41,910 nucleotides of DNA from Ectothiorhodospiraceae bacterium WFHF3C12 (lineage in GTDB: Bacteria > Pseudomonadota > Gammaproteobacteria > Nitrococcales > Nitrococcaceae), in NCBI GenBank assembly GCA_013519935.1, contig JACDUA010000037.1:1-41910 (forward strand). The letters are read 5' to 3'. Under the pieces are notes generated by a model. The model was not told the DNA's origin. It did not search any database and was given only the letters and a program-made list of their open reading frames with translations. Made by a program: the position numbers and the translations under genes. This document shows, in pieces, positions 27,076-36,400 of this stretch (position 1 is its first letter; each line of letters opens with the position of its first letter).

Positions 27076-27969
27076 TCAGGCGACGTCCCCAAGCTCGCGC
27101 CGGACCCCCGGCCATTTGCGTATCGCCGCGATGGAGGTGTCGAAAGGATTCCGCGGCCGCTCGTGGCTATAGCCGATAACCAACTCGAACGCCTCTACGA
27201 AGTCGCCCGTACGCAGTGGCCCGTTGCCTTCGGCCGCAAGGCGCGCCGCGTTGATGAGTTTTGATATTTCAGACGGGAATCCCTCGGTTGCGGCGTGCAT
27301 GCGAATGAGCATGTCCCGCTCGGACAGGCCGATTGGGTGGCTCAGCAAACGCTTTTCGATACCGCGCATGAAACGCCGATATTCGAGTACTGCGTCCTTG
27401 TCGCGCATGCTAAAGGGATATAGTTCCTGAATGCTTGAGAACCGGCGCCGCAACTGCTTGTCATGATCCAGCACCTCTCTCGACTCCGGCATGCCCATCA
27501 GAACGACGGGGAGTCCGGTTGCGTTGATCAAGTTCTTGAGCCAGTCGGCGATGTCCTGCAGAACGCGCGCGTTCTTGCGGCTGATCAGGTGCTGAAACTC
27601 GTCGAGAATTAAAAGTGTGACCTGGCACTCCAGGAACAGCTTGAAAAGGCGGCTTGCTTGCGCTTCTTTGGTGCCCTGCTCCGGTTTGCGGTCGTTCAGA
27701 GAGCGGAGCAGGGAAGTTTGCACACCTTTGACCGTGGCGTCGGCGGGAATGGAGGAAAGCAGGACGGGCATAATCTGCCCCTCCATATTCCGCTCTGTCG
27801 GGTAGCGGTCCCGGTAGCACTCGGCGGTCATCGATTTCCCGACGCCGGCCAAGCCGGAGAGCAGCAAGCCCTGGGGTTCCCGACTGATGCTGGGGCTGCG
27901 ATGGCACATCTCGATGCGCCGTAGTGCCTGCTTGATCTGGGTATGGTGGATAAAAACCTCGTTTGCCAT
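27076..27969 (-). CDS. tnsC: TnsC/TniB-like AAA+ transposition regulator
   Basis: This 297-residue AAA+ ATPase has Walker A GLAGVGKS (39-46) and Walker B LLILDEFQHL (D123, E124), with RRRFSSIQELYPFSM as the likely sensor/arginine-finger region. It matches the short TniB/TnsC class, clearly shorter than Tn7 TnsC (about 555 residues). TnsC polymerises on DNA and bridges the target selector and the TnsAB transposase. It starts 3 nt after the tnsB stop and is followed directly by tniQ, so the genes are translated from one message. Confidence 0.9.
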   Translation of the reverse strand: MANEVFIHHTQIKQALRRIEMCHRSPSISREPQGLLLSGLAGVGKSMTAECYRDRYPTERNMEGQIMPVLLSSIPADATVKGVQTSLLRSLNDRKPEQGTKEAQASRLFKLFLECQVTLLILDEFQHLISRKNARVLQDIADWLKNLINATGLPVVLMGMPESREVLDHDKQLRRRFSSIQELYPFSMRDKDAVLEYRRFMRGIEKRLLSHPIGLSERDMLIRMHAATEGFPSEISKLINAARLAAEGNGPLRTGDFVEAFELVIGYSHERPRNPFDTSIAAIRKWPGVRRELGDVA

Positions 27970-27972
27970 GCG

Positions 27973-30000
27973 CTACGTCTCCTCTGCGTCGAAGTCGTCT
28001 TCGTCGTCCAACTTCTCGTTGAAGCCATCCGCGGACGGGTGAGTAGGCGGAGTGTCCGGATTAGATTCCTCCGGACTCTCAAGCATCCTGTGTCCCGGTT
28101 GGTCGGAGAAGCCGGCGGCACCGGCCAGAAGGTTTGCGAATTCGCCGTCATTGGCGACACCGTCGCGAGCGGCTCGATCGAGTGGCAGGGCGGTGCCCTG
28201 GGGCCTTCTTTGGGGGCGACCTGTGCGATGGGCCCGATCCGCCAGTTCCTGGTGGGCCTGTCGGGCCTCGTCATAGATTTCCGCCTTCGCCAGGCGCAAC
28301 CTCTGATGGTTCGGGTGATGCTTGAATCGCGCCCGCGCTTGGCGCCGGATATGTTCGTGGTCCTTCAGGGTGAGGCCGGCGACATAGTCCGGATAACAGC
28401 TTGGCACTTTGAGAAGCTGACCCTCGATTGGGTTCTCGACGAAGATGTAACTGAGATCATCCGGATCGATACGCACGACTAAACGCTCGCCTTTGTCGAG
28501 CATTCGGCCGAGTTTTTGGAGTTCGGGACTGTCCCAGTACAGCCATTTGTACAGAACTCCCTTGTTCTCGTGGATGACCCGTGAGACGCGTTTGACGCCA
28601 AAACGACGCAGGTCGACGAGGTTGTCTGGCTCCATTGGGACGTAGACTTCGACTGACTCGCGCCACCGATCGTCAGGGCAAAAACCGTCCCTCTCCGATG
28701 GTTTCTGATTGGCGATGTCGACGACCCAGCGCGCCAGCATCGAGTCAAATTTACTGACTGTGATGCAGGAATTCTTCACCGCGTCATAGCTTGCGGGCAG
28801 GGAACCGGTCCGCGGCCTGAGCGCGCCCGGGAGCGGCTGCAGGCTGTTGGTGAGGAAATTGAAGACGCTCTCAACGCTGCCCTTGAGCCACGGCTGTTTC
28901 GTCTTCGTCGTGTCCGTCGAAATCGCGAGGGACCAGCAGAACTCGGCCATGTCGTGGCTCTGAAATCCGCGACTGGCGTCCATCACCAGCAGTTCCGGGC
29001 AGCCGTAGGCGAGCCACCGGTGGCGCACATCGGGGAATTGTCGGTGGAACTCCGCCTTCGGTCTGATGGCACATTCCAAGGCCTTAATGGCGGCTAGCGC
29101 GCTTTCTTTCCCGTGCAGGTGTACGTAGTAGCCAACAATCATCTTCGTGTAGTGATCGCGCAGCAGCACGATGTACGGCCGCCCCACGATCGTGGTCTTG
29201 TCGTCGCTGAGAAGCAGGACATCTAACTGGGTGCCGTCGAGTTCCACGCGCTCCAGCGCGTGGGTCGTCTTGTAGCCGCCCTGGTTGTGCCGGCCCTTGT
29301 GGCGCGCGGCAACTTCTCCAATGCGGTATCGCACCAACTCGAGCTCGTCGCGCTTGTTTATGTAGTTGCAGTACGTCTTGTATGAGGGAATCTCGGCTTC
29401 CGAGAGCCCCGCCGCCTCGCAACGACGCCTGAAATGGATTTCGTACGCGTCGCGGCGCGTGAGTCGATCAGTGGTCAGGAAGTCCCCGTCGATGGAGTCT
29501 CCGATCAGCCGGAGGACTAGCGGGCTGAGTCGAGGGTGTGAGTTGCCGCGGCAGCGGTGACGGCTCAACAGCGCCAACGGCGAGCCGCCGGCGTTGGTAT
29601 ATGCGCTATACCAGTTATGGAGCGTGTTGGGGCTGGGTGGACGTGGGTCGTCAATCTTAAGGGAGACGACGGCGATTACATCCCGGCGCGTTGTTATCGA
29701 TCCCTTTTTCTCCCAAAGCTCCAATTCTTCGACATACGCCAGACGGCGCGCGATGTCAGCGTGGTCCCGCTCGTCCAAGAGCTGCATGGGATCCGGCATG
29801 GTCTCGTCGTTGGCGGCCTGATCCGTGTAGGTGATGGTCCCTTTCAGCCTCGCTTCATCGAAGGCCCGACGGCTCATTGGTGGCCGCTGCTGACCATTAA
29901 CCGAGATAACGACCTCTTGCCGGGTGACTTGGACGATCTTTCCCAGCTTGCCATTTACCTCGATAGGCTGTTTGGCGACACACATGCCTCGCTTAGCCAC
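27973..30000 (-). CDS. tnsB: TnsB DDE transposase
   Basis: This 675-residue Mu/Tn7-type transposase has an rve/DDE catalytic core: D255 in VELDGTQLDV, D341 in LLVMDASRGF and E377 in WLKGSVESVF. The N-terminal part (residues 80-220) contains helix-turn-helix DNA-binding domains, and a C-terminal acidic tail (DDEDDFDAEET) probably contacts TnsC. TnsB binds the repeated sites at the transposon ends and joins 3' ends to target DNA. The start is GTG 30000 with GAGG upstream; ATG 29985 is an alternative. There is a 187 bp gap to tnsA, with nothing recognised in it. Confidence 0.92.
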   Translation of the reverse strand: MAKRGMCVAKQPIEVNGKLGKIVQVTRQEVVISVNGQQRPPMSRRAFDEARLKGTITYTDQAANDETMPDPMQLLDERDHADIARRLAYVEELELWEKKGSITTRRDVIAVVSLKIDDPRPPSPNTLHNWYSAYTNAGGSPLALLSRHRCRGNSHPRLSPLVLRLIGDSIDGDFLTTDRLTRRDAYEIHFRRRCEAAGLSEAEIPSYKTYCNYINKRDELELVRYRIGEVAARHKGRHNQGGYKTTHALERVELDGTQLDVLLLSDDKTTIVGRPYIVLLRDHYTKMIVGYYVHLHGKESALAAIKALECAIRPKAEFHRQFPDVRHRWLAYGCPELLVMDASRGFQSHDMAEFCWSLAISTDTTKTKQPWLKGSVESVFNFLTNSLQPLPGALRPRTGSLPASYDAVKNSCITVSKFDSMLARWVVDIANQKPSERDGFCPDDRWRESVEVYVPMEPDNLVDLRRFGVKRVSRVIHENKGVLYKWLYWDSPELQKLGRMLDKGERLVVRIDPDDLSYIFVENPIEGQLLKVPSCYPDYVAGLTLKDHEHIRRQARARFKHHPNHQRLRLAKAEIYDEARQAHQELADRAHRTGRPQRRPQGTALPLDRAARDGVANDGEFANLLAGAAGFSDQPGHRMLESPEESNPDTPPTHPSADGFNEKLDDEDDFDAEET

Positions 30001-30187
30001 TCGCTGACCTCGTCGATGCTTCTGGGGAGGAGACTTCTTCTGGAGCGCGCGTGGTGTTGTCCGGGGCGGGTATCGCGTCTGTCTTGGGAGTGCGCAATGC
30101 GCCCGCCGGACGGCGCTGCCAGGTATTCACGTCATTACCTGTATCCGTGCTATCGCCGTGTTGAGGCAGTCGCCGTGAGCCTGCGAG

Positions 30188-31003
30188 CTATTTGCCACTC
30201 GACGGGAGAGCCTCCTGGGTGACGTCCAGCTTTAGGTCTTTGCTCAACGGCTTGTCATGAAGCCACTGGAGCTGCCCGTGAAACATCAGAGCCAAGGGCG
30301 TCGACCGGCTGATCTCCAGTCGGTCGCAGAGTTCGTACGCCTCGCCCAGCGTTACGGAGCCGTTCTCGCCGACCGCGCATAGAAAGGTCCCGCCGGTTGC
30401 CCTGCTGTCCTTTTTGCCGGCGTGTCGATATAGGGTCCGCAGCGTCGCCAGAAGGGGCTGACAACGGATATGCTCGTCAGTGACCACCTCGAAGCCGACA
30501 CCCCGATCGAGGCACGCCGCTCGTACAGCCAGAAGCTTCTCCTTCAGCTCGCAATTCTCGAGCTTTTTGTGCGGTTTGACTTCGCGCAGCAGCAAGGAGC
30601 CATCCTCGCGCACGATCAGCACATCCGGTGTGTACGACCGCATCCGGCCACGGTGCAGATAGGACACGGTGACGGGCTGGACCTGATATTGCGCCACCGT
30701 CTTGTCGCGCTCCAGGTAGAAGAGGTGGTCGAACTCAAGCGACGACTCACAAGCCATAGACCGCTGCATCTTCAGCGATTGGAACTGGTAAACGTTTATC
30801 GCCGCCGAGTACCGCGGGATGCGCCGCGTCCGGTACCGCACGCCCAGATCCCGCCTAGCGCCATCTCCCCCAGACTGGGGGGTCTGGGCGTTTCTGGAGC
30901 CAGCGCGACCGCTGTTTGACGTTCGCGCCCCTCTCGTCGCCGAGGTGCCATGAGAGTTTGTAGTGCGGCTCAGGTTTGGTTCTGATGTCACGCTACGATC
31001 CAC
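30188..31003 (-). CDS. tnsA: TnsA endonuclease
   Basis: This 271-residue protein is close to Tn7 TnsA in length. The restriction-endonuclease-like core shows E86 (ESSLEFDHLF), D127 (YTPDVLIV) and K143 (LLREVKP), and a C-terminal helical part follows. TnsA nicks the 5' ends so that the element moves by cut-and-paste and not by replicative transposition. The first 60 residues are low-complexity Ser/Arg-rich, and the GTG start at 31003 lacks a strong ribosome binding site, so the true start could be further in. It is first in the tnsABC-tniQ operon. Confidence 0.87.
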   Translation of the reverse strand: MDRSVTSEPNLSRTTNSHGTSATRGARTSNSGRAGSRNAQTPQSGGDGARRDLGVRYRTRRIPRYSAAINVYQFQSLKMQRSMACESSLEFDHLFYLERDKTVAQYQVQPVTVSYLHRGRMRSYTPDVLIVREDGSLLLREVKPHKKLENCELKEKLLAVRAACLDRGVGFEVVTDEHIRCQPLLATLRTLYRHAGKKDSRATGGTFLCAVGENGSVTLGEAYELCDRLEISRSTPLALMFHGQLQWLHDKPLSKDLKLDVTQEALPSSGK

Positions 31004-31010
31004 CTGTGCA

Positions 31011-31116
31011 ATAACAGAACAACTGCGGTCTCAGTATAAGGCTGCTCGCGAATTTGTCAAGTCGTAAACGCATAACTGCACTCTTGGGAGGCGCAGTAAA
31101 CGCATTATCGTAGACA
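31011..31116 (-). repeat. candidate right end of the Tn7-like element with TnsB-type sites
   Basis: Read inward on the minus strand from 31116, the sequence starts TGTCTACGATAATGCG, with the block TAATGCGTTTAC at 31096-31107. The block TTATGCGTTTAC recurs at 31064-31075, a start-to-start spacing of 32 bp. A third weaker relative (GCAGTTGTTCTGTTAT) covers 31011-31026. A 5'-TGT terminus, a first site about 10 bp in, and spaced repeats next to tnsA are the pattern of a Tn7-type right end. The 5 bp outside are GCGGG, a possible target duplication. The matching left end was not found with confidence. Confidence 0.65.
31033..31060 (-). promoter_or_regulatory. promoter of tnsABC-tniQ
   Basis: On the minus strand, TTGACA (31060-31055) and TATACT (31038-31033) are separated by 16 bp, a strong sigma-70 type promoter about 30 bp before tnsA. 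The -35 box lies 3 bp inward from the second TnsB-type repeat, so TnsB binding would repress the operon, as expected for Tn7-like elements. Confidence 0.7.
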
Positions 31117-31121
31117 GCGGG

Positions 31122-31142
31122 ATTAATAATCGTTAAATTAAT
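31122..31142. promoter_or_regulatory. AT-rich dyad before the M/S-like pair
   Basis: ATTAAT at 31122-31127 and again at 31137-31142 flank AATCGTTAA, making a 21-bp near-palindrome. It is the only AT-rich stretch between the transposon end and the HsdS-like start codon. It could contain the promoter or an operator for the two-gene unit. Confidence 0.4.
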
Positions 31143-31166
31143 AGGCTCGACGGAGACGGTCAGAGC

Positions 31167-31775
31167 GTGGACGTGAATTCAAAGCTCATTGATTTTGTAA
31201 GCATTTCCCCGGGCTATCCGTTCCGTGCCCGGATCCCGGATATCCCGGACGGCGGTGTGCGGGTCGTGCAGATGGGCGATGTGACGAGCCGCATGGAGGT
31301 CGATTGGGATCGCGTGGTGGTTACCGAGCTGCCGGGGCGCCGTGAGCCCGATTGGCTTCAGGAGGGCGACATCCTCTTCGCGGCCAAGGGTAACCGGAAC
31401 TACGCGCTCGCGTTGACGGACGTTCCTGAGGCCGCAGTGTGTGCACCCAACTTCTTCCTGGTTAGGGTAGATTCACAGCGGGCGTTGCCGGAGTTTGTGG
31501 TGGCGTACATCAACGAGGGGCCAGGCGCCGAGTATCTGCAGCGTGCCGCTGAGGGTTCCCGAATCGGCAACATCCGGAAGGCCGCGCTTGGCGCGATGCC
31601 GATTTCCCTGCCGCCCTTGCAGGTTCAGGAGAAGATGATCGAGCTCAAGCAGCTCATCGGCGAGGAAGAAGAGACTCTGCGGCGACTCATAACGAACCGC
31701 AGACAGTCTCTTTATGCCGCTCTTGCGCAGCAGACCTCTCGTGGATTGGTGGAGAAAGGGGGGCAACCGCTTTGA
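31167..31775 (+). CDS. half-length type I specificity (HsdS-like) protein, single TRD
   Basis: A 202-residue protein with one target-recognition domain (VVQMGDVTSR, WLQEGDILFAAKGNRNYALA, SRIGNIRKAALGAMPISLPP) followed by one long conserved helix (VQEKMIELKQLIGEEEETLR). Full HsdS proteins have two such halves; half proteins can dimerise to bind palindromic sites. It starts at GTG 31167, 50 bp outside the transposon end, with only a weak ribosome binding site. Its stop (TGA) overlaps the TTG start of the HsdM-like gene, so the two are coupled, in the unusual order S then M. It should give sequence-specific DNA binding to the complex. Confidence 0.75.
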   Translation: MDVNSKLIDFVSISPGYPFRARIPDIPDGGVRVVQMGDVTSRMEVDWDRVVVTELPGRREPDWLQEGDILFAAKGNRNYALALTDVPEAAVCAPNFFLVRVDSQRALPEFVVAYINEGPGAEYLQRAAEGSRIGNIRKAALGAMPISLPPLQVQEKMIELKQLIGEEEETLRRLITNRRQSLYAALAQQTSRGLVEKGGQPL

Positions 31776-33262
31776 CGACGCCCGCGGATGAGTTGGTGCA
31801 CATCGCGGACCCGCTGCTTCGGGTGGTGGACCCCCCGACCGCTTGCTACTGCATTCTCGCACTCTACTTTCTCAAGACGCTCGAAGAATGGTCCGAATCC
31901 ATCGGGCCGGTGTCGACTGAGGAGCCCTCTTCGCATGAAAGAGGTGCCCAGCGCCGTTCGTTCGCATTCGATGTTCCCGGCCAGGCCTCAATCAAACGTC
32001 TGTACGAGAGGCGGACCGCAGCTGGTAACCGCGAACGATTTGACGAGGTGTTTCGAGCGCTTGAGGAGGCAAACCTGGCGCGGCTCGCCGGACTATTCAC
32101 CGGATTTTCGTTCGCCGAGACTATCCCCGGTTCGCACCGGGAGGCCGATCAGTTGTTGCGCGAGGTCCTGGAGCGGTTTGTCGAACCGGCGCAAGAGCGT
32201 GATCTGTTGCGGAGATCGAGCGCACGCGGGCTGCTCGCCAGACGGCTGATTAGCCACTGTGCTCGGCTTGAGGGCGCCGAGAGCGCACTTTGGGGACTTC
32301 AGGTGGGACTGACCGATCTTGTGATCGGCTTGGTGCAGCCCCGCGATGGCGAGAGCGCTTATGATCCTGTCTGCCGGCCGAACGGCTTGCTGCTGGGGGC
32401 TGCCGAGGAACTCGAGCGCCAACTCGGCTTTGCGAAGCGGCAAGCACTCTGCGGGGAGACGGGCGATCCCATCGCAGGCGCCATCGTCCGACTCCTTCTC
32501 TTCCTCACGAACCACCGCGAGTACGATCTGCGTGTCGGCGACATCATTCAGAACCCGCGCTTTGTCGAGGGACCGAGTCAGCTCAGCCAGTTCGACGTTG
32601 TCGTCGCCGCTCTACTGCCGAATCGCCTGCGAGCCGGGGACTGGGGACAGAACTTTGCTCAACATGATCCCTACGGCAGGTTTAGACGAGGGATTCCCGC
32701 GAGAGGGCATGGCGAATCCGCCTATCTCCTGCACATGATTGAGAGTATGTCGCCACACACCGGGCGAATGGCTGGCGTGTTCTCGCGCGGCGTATTGTTC
32801 CGCGGCGCCGGCGAGGAGGACATCCGCAGGAGCCTCATTCAGGAGAATCTCTTGGATGCCGTGATCGCGCTTCCGGAGAGGACGCTATTCGAGAATCGCT
32901 CCTCGGTGGTACTCTTGGTGTTTCGCCGGCGCCGCGACCGTGAGTCGGTTCTCTTCATAGACGCCAGTCAGGATTTCGATCGGCGCCGAAGCTACAACGA
33001 GCTGACACCCGCGGATGTTCAACGCGTCCTGGATGCCTACGCTGCGTGGGACGATGTTCCGGGCTATGCGCGTGTCGTATCTCCAGGCGAGATTGAAGCG
33101 AACGGGTTCAATCTGTACCTGCCACGGTACGTGAAGCCAGTCGAGCGTCCGATGAGATCCCAAGACGAGCTCGTGGCGGAGCATAGGGTTCTCCTTGGAG
33201 AACTGGAGTCGGTCAGCAGCTCCGTGAACGAGCTGATCGCGGAACTCACCACGAGAACCTGA
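31772..33262 (+). CDS. HsdM-like protein with both methyltransferase motifs lost
   Basis: This 496-residue protein follows the N6-adenine HsdM fold throughout: HsdM N-terminal helices, then FDVVVA, DPYGRFRRGIP, GRMAGVFSRGVLFRG, LLDAVIALPERTLF and VLFIDASQDF. But motif I, normally DPxCGSGGF, reads DPVCRPNG (198-205), and the catalytic NPPF/Y motif after FDVVVA is replaced by ALLPN (280-284). Without the glycine loop and the catalytic Asn-Pro-Pro it should neither bind SAM normally nor methylate. The surrounding frame is intact and full length, which argues for selection on a non-catalytic role and against decay. The start is TTG 31772 after AAAGGGGGG. No hsdR follows on this strand. Confidence 0.8.
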   Translation: MTTPADELVHIADPLLRVVDPPTACYCILALYFLKTLEEWSESIGPVSTEEPSSHERGAQRRSFAFDVPGQASIKRLYERRTAAGNRERFDEVFRALEEANLARLAGLFTGFSFAETIPGSHREADQLLREVLERFVEPAQERDLLRRSSARGLLARRLISHCARLEGAESALWGLQVGLTDLVIGLVQPRDGESAYDPVCRPNGLLLGAAEELERQLGFAKRQALCGETGDPIAGAIVRLLLFLTNHREYDLRVGDIIQNPRFVEGPSQLSQFDVVVAALLPNRLRAGDWGQNFAQHDPYGRFRRGIPARGHGESAYLLHMIESMSPHTGRMAGVFSRGVLFRGAGEEDIRRSLIQENLLDAVIALPERTLFENRSSVVLLVFRRRRDRESVLFIDASQDFDRRRSYNELTPADVQRVLDAYAAWDDVPGYARVVSPGEIEANGFNLYLPRYVKPVERPMRSQDELVAEHRVLLGELESVSSSVNELIAELTTRT

Positions 33263-33445
33263 AGCGGCGAGTCTTGTTGGCGCCGGTAGCTTGGAGGTTG
33301 ACTAGGCCTGACGCGCGTGCCAGCCACGTCTGGCGATCCACTCGACCCAAGGGATAGCCAGCTTTTCAGATCCTAGGGAATGTCGCGGGAGCAGACAGTT
33401 AGACTGCGTTCTGACGACGGAACTGAGCCGGCCGTGCTACGCTAC

Positions 33446-36400
33446 CTACGCGCGAGCGCTCTCGTAGACGCTGCGCCCCGCGCCGTAGTAACTGCTGAAG
33501 ATGTGTTGATACGCAGCGTCGCATTTGGCTTCGTAGAGGGTCTCGTCGAAGCTCTCCGGGAGCCCTTTGTCGAAGATCACTTCCAACGTTCGGCGTACGT
33601 CGCCGCGGGCACGCTCTTTCTTGCGCCAGTCCAGCACCAGCTTCTCGCGCTTGAGGGTCTCCAAGAGCTCCCGACACATCGCCTTCACCTGGGCCACCTC
33701 CTTGTCGGTCATCTCCGGGGCAGGCTTGGTGACAATGTCGTAGAGCGCTAGCTCCTCCTCGCTGAGGCCTTCGCGGATCGAACGCCGGTCTTCGGCCTGC
33801 AGCTCATGCGTGAAGTCCAGTAGCTCCTGGAAGAACCTCTCGATATTCAGGCTCCCCGCGTTGTAACGCTCGATCAGCTTCTGGAACTTCTCCATGAAGT
33901 CGCTCCGAGTCGGGTTCGCAACCACCATCGCCTCTAGCTTCCGGTTGAGTAACGCCCGAAGCCTCTCGATTTCCGTGCGCTTCTTGCCCTGAGCGAATTT
34001 CGCCTTGAGTTTTTCGAAGTCGATCTGGCTGAGGTCGAACAGCGGCTCGTCGTCCTCGTCCTTGATGACGTACGGAACCGGAGCCACGGAGCGATCGAGA
34101 AGCTCATCGACATCCCGCATGACCTGGGAGATGTCCACCTCGGGCTCCAGCGCCTTGATCTTTTGTGCCAATACAGAGATCAGCACCGCATTGGGAGCCA
34201 GCTCGTTGGCCGCCGCGTCGGGGAGGATTGCGCGGTAGATTCGGGCGATAGCCCGGGCAAGATTCAGGAATGCCTTCTTGGTCTCCTCGTCTTCGGGGAG
34301 GTTCTCGCGGGCGGTGTCGAGCAGGGCCACCTTCTGGAAGCCTTCCGCAGCCTTGATCGCGTCGGCATCAATCTGCCGTTCAGTCAAAAAGCGGATCGCC
34401 TCAGCCAGCAGGTGCTTGAGGTATTCCACCAGCTCGGTCTTCTGCTGGATGGGGCTGCTGCCATCTGGCTGCTTGCTGCCCCCATACGGGGGGGGATCTT
34501 CGCCATTACGAGTCGACGCTCCACCATAGATAGCCAACGCCTCCTGGAGCTTGCGGAACACCCCGGCGTAATCGACGATCAACCCCGCTTCCTTGCCCGG
34601 ATGTCTCCGGTTGGCGCGGGCGATGGTCTGCATAAGGGTGTGGTTCTTCATCGGCTTGTCGAGGTAGATGGTCGAGCACGACGGCACGTCGAAGCCGGTG
34701 ATCCACATGGCGCAGACAAAAACGAGGCGCAGCGGATCGCTCGGGTCCTTGAACTTCTCGTCCAGGTCTTCCTCCACCATCCGCTTGCGGTGCGGGATGA
34801 TGTCCAGCCCCTTGTCCGCCAGCTCCTTGACCTCGTTCTGACTCTGCGAGACCACCACCGCCATGTCGGTCTCGGTCATCACCTTGATCTTGTGCTCCAG
34901 CTCCTCGCGCTGGTCTTCGGGCGCCTTCGCCAGCTCGGTCTTAAGATCGGCAAGGTAGTCCTTCCAATGTGCCTGGACCTTGTCGTACATTCGCGCCGCG
35001 GTGGCCTTGTCGATGCAGATCATCATCGCCTTGCCCTGATAACCGCGACCGACGAAGTGCCGCACCAGGTCCTCGGCGATGGCCTCCAGGCGGTCGTCCC
35101 TAGTGATCAGGTGGTACTCGCGAGCGAAGACCTGCTCGACCTTCCGCTCCTGGTCGACATCCAGCTCGGCGTCTTCCAGTAGCCGCGCCAGGTCGTCATT
35201 GAGGTTCTCGTTAATCAGCTGCAGCTCGGGGATGCGGTTCTCGTAGTAAAGCGGCACCGTCGCCCCGTCGGCGATGGACTGGCCAAAGTCGTACACCGAG
35301 ACGTAGTCGCCGAACACCTCCTTGGTCTTCTCCTCCCCGGCCATCAACGGCGTTCCCGTGAAGCCCAGGAACGCGGCGTTGGGAAGTGCCGTGCGCATGT
35401 TCATCGCTAGCGTGTCGTACTGAGAGCGGTGGGCCTCGTCAGTGATGACAATGATGTCCTGGCGGTCGGACAGTTTGGGGTAGGTCTCGCCGGCCTTGGT
35501 GCCGAATTTCTGGATCAGCGTGAAGACGTAGCGGTGATCCTCAGCGAGAAGCTGTTTCAGATGAGCGCCGCTGTCCGCATGGGCCTCGACCTCGGTGACG
35601 GCGCCCGTGGCAGCAAAGGTCTTGTAGATCTGTTCGTCCAATTCCTGGCGGTCCGTGACGATAACGAAGGTCCAGTTGCCCGGGATCTTGCGATGGATCT
35701 TTTGGGTGAAGAACACCATCGACGACGATTTGCCCGAGCCCTGGGTATGCCAGAACACGCCCAGCCGACCCGCCTCGCCCTTGGGGCGGTCCTTTATCCG
35801 CTGCAATTCCGTGATGGCCCGGTTCACGCCGAGGTACTGGTGGTTCTTTGCGATCTTCTTGATCCGCCCGCCGGCTGCGTCTTCAAACACCGTAAAGTTC
35901 TCCACGATATCCAGCAGCCGCTCGGGTGCCCCAATACCGCGAATGGCGGTCTCCAGCGAGACGGCTCCGACCTCGCCCTCATCGTTGATCCGCTTCCACT
36001 CGAACAAATGCTCCCACGGCGCGAAGGTGCTGCCCACCACGGTCTGGGAGCCGTTGGAGAGCATGAGCAGTCCGTTGTAGGTGAAAAGCTGCGGGATGAC
36101 AGAGCGGTAGTCGGTCAGGTTGCCATCGTAGGCTGCCTTGAGGGTCTTCTGGCTGGCCTTCAGCTCAACGAACAGCAGCGGGATCCCGTTGACGAAGCCC
36201 ACTAGGTCCGTGCGCCGCGTATATAGCTCGCCCTTAACCCAGAACTGCGAAGCGAGGAAGAAGTCGTTGGCGGCAGGTTCCTGCCAGTCGATGATACGGA
36301 CGGTCTCGGGAGCGGCGCGCCCGCGCTCGTCCATCACCTCGACCTTCACGCCATTCCTCAGCAGCTGGTAGACCTCCAAGTTGGCATTCACTGGGAGCAG

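Larger units (their letters stand above)
25238..31116 (-). mobile_element. Tn7-like transposon core (tnsA-tnsB-tnsC-tniQ)
   Basis: Four minus-strand genes in canonical Tn7 order with all catalytic motifs present, a promoter and a repeat-bearing end next to tnsA. No tnsE, no CRISPR array and no Cascade or Cas12k gene are in the window, so targeting should rely on the long TniQ/TnsD protein. The right boundary is placed at 31116. The left boundary is unknown and lies beyond tniQ; small genes at 23916-25062 and the HEAT gene are possible cargo. The coordinates given are the supported minimum. Confidence 0.8.

Noticed and set aside
25238-31116. CRISPR-associated transposon (CAST)
   Set aside because: No CRISPR repeats and no cas genes were seen; TniQ is long and TnsD-like.
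34163-35182. Plus-strand ORF of 339 codons inside hsdR
   Set aside because: Shadow of the hsdR frame; repetitive Leu/Arg-rich product with no domain.
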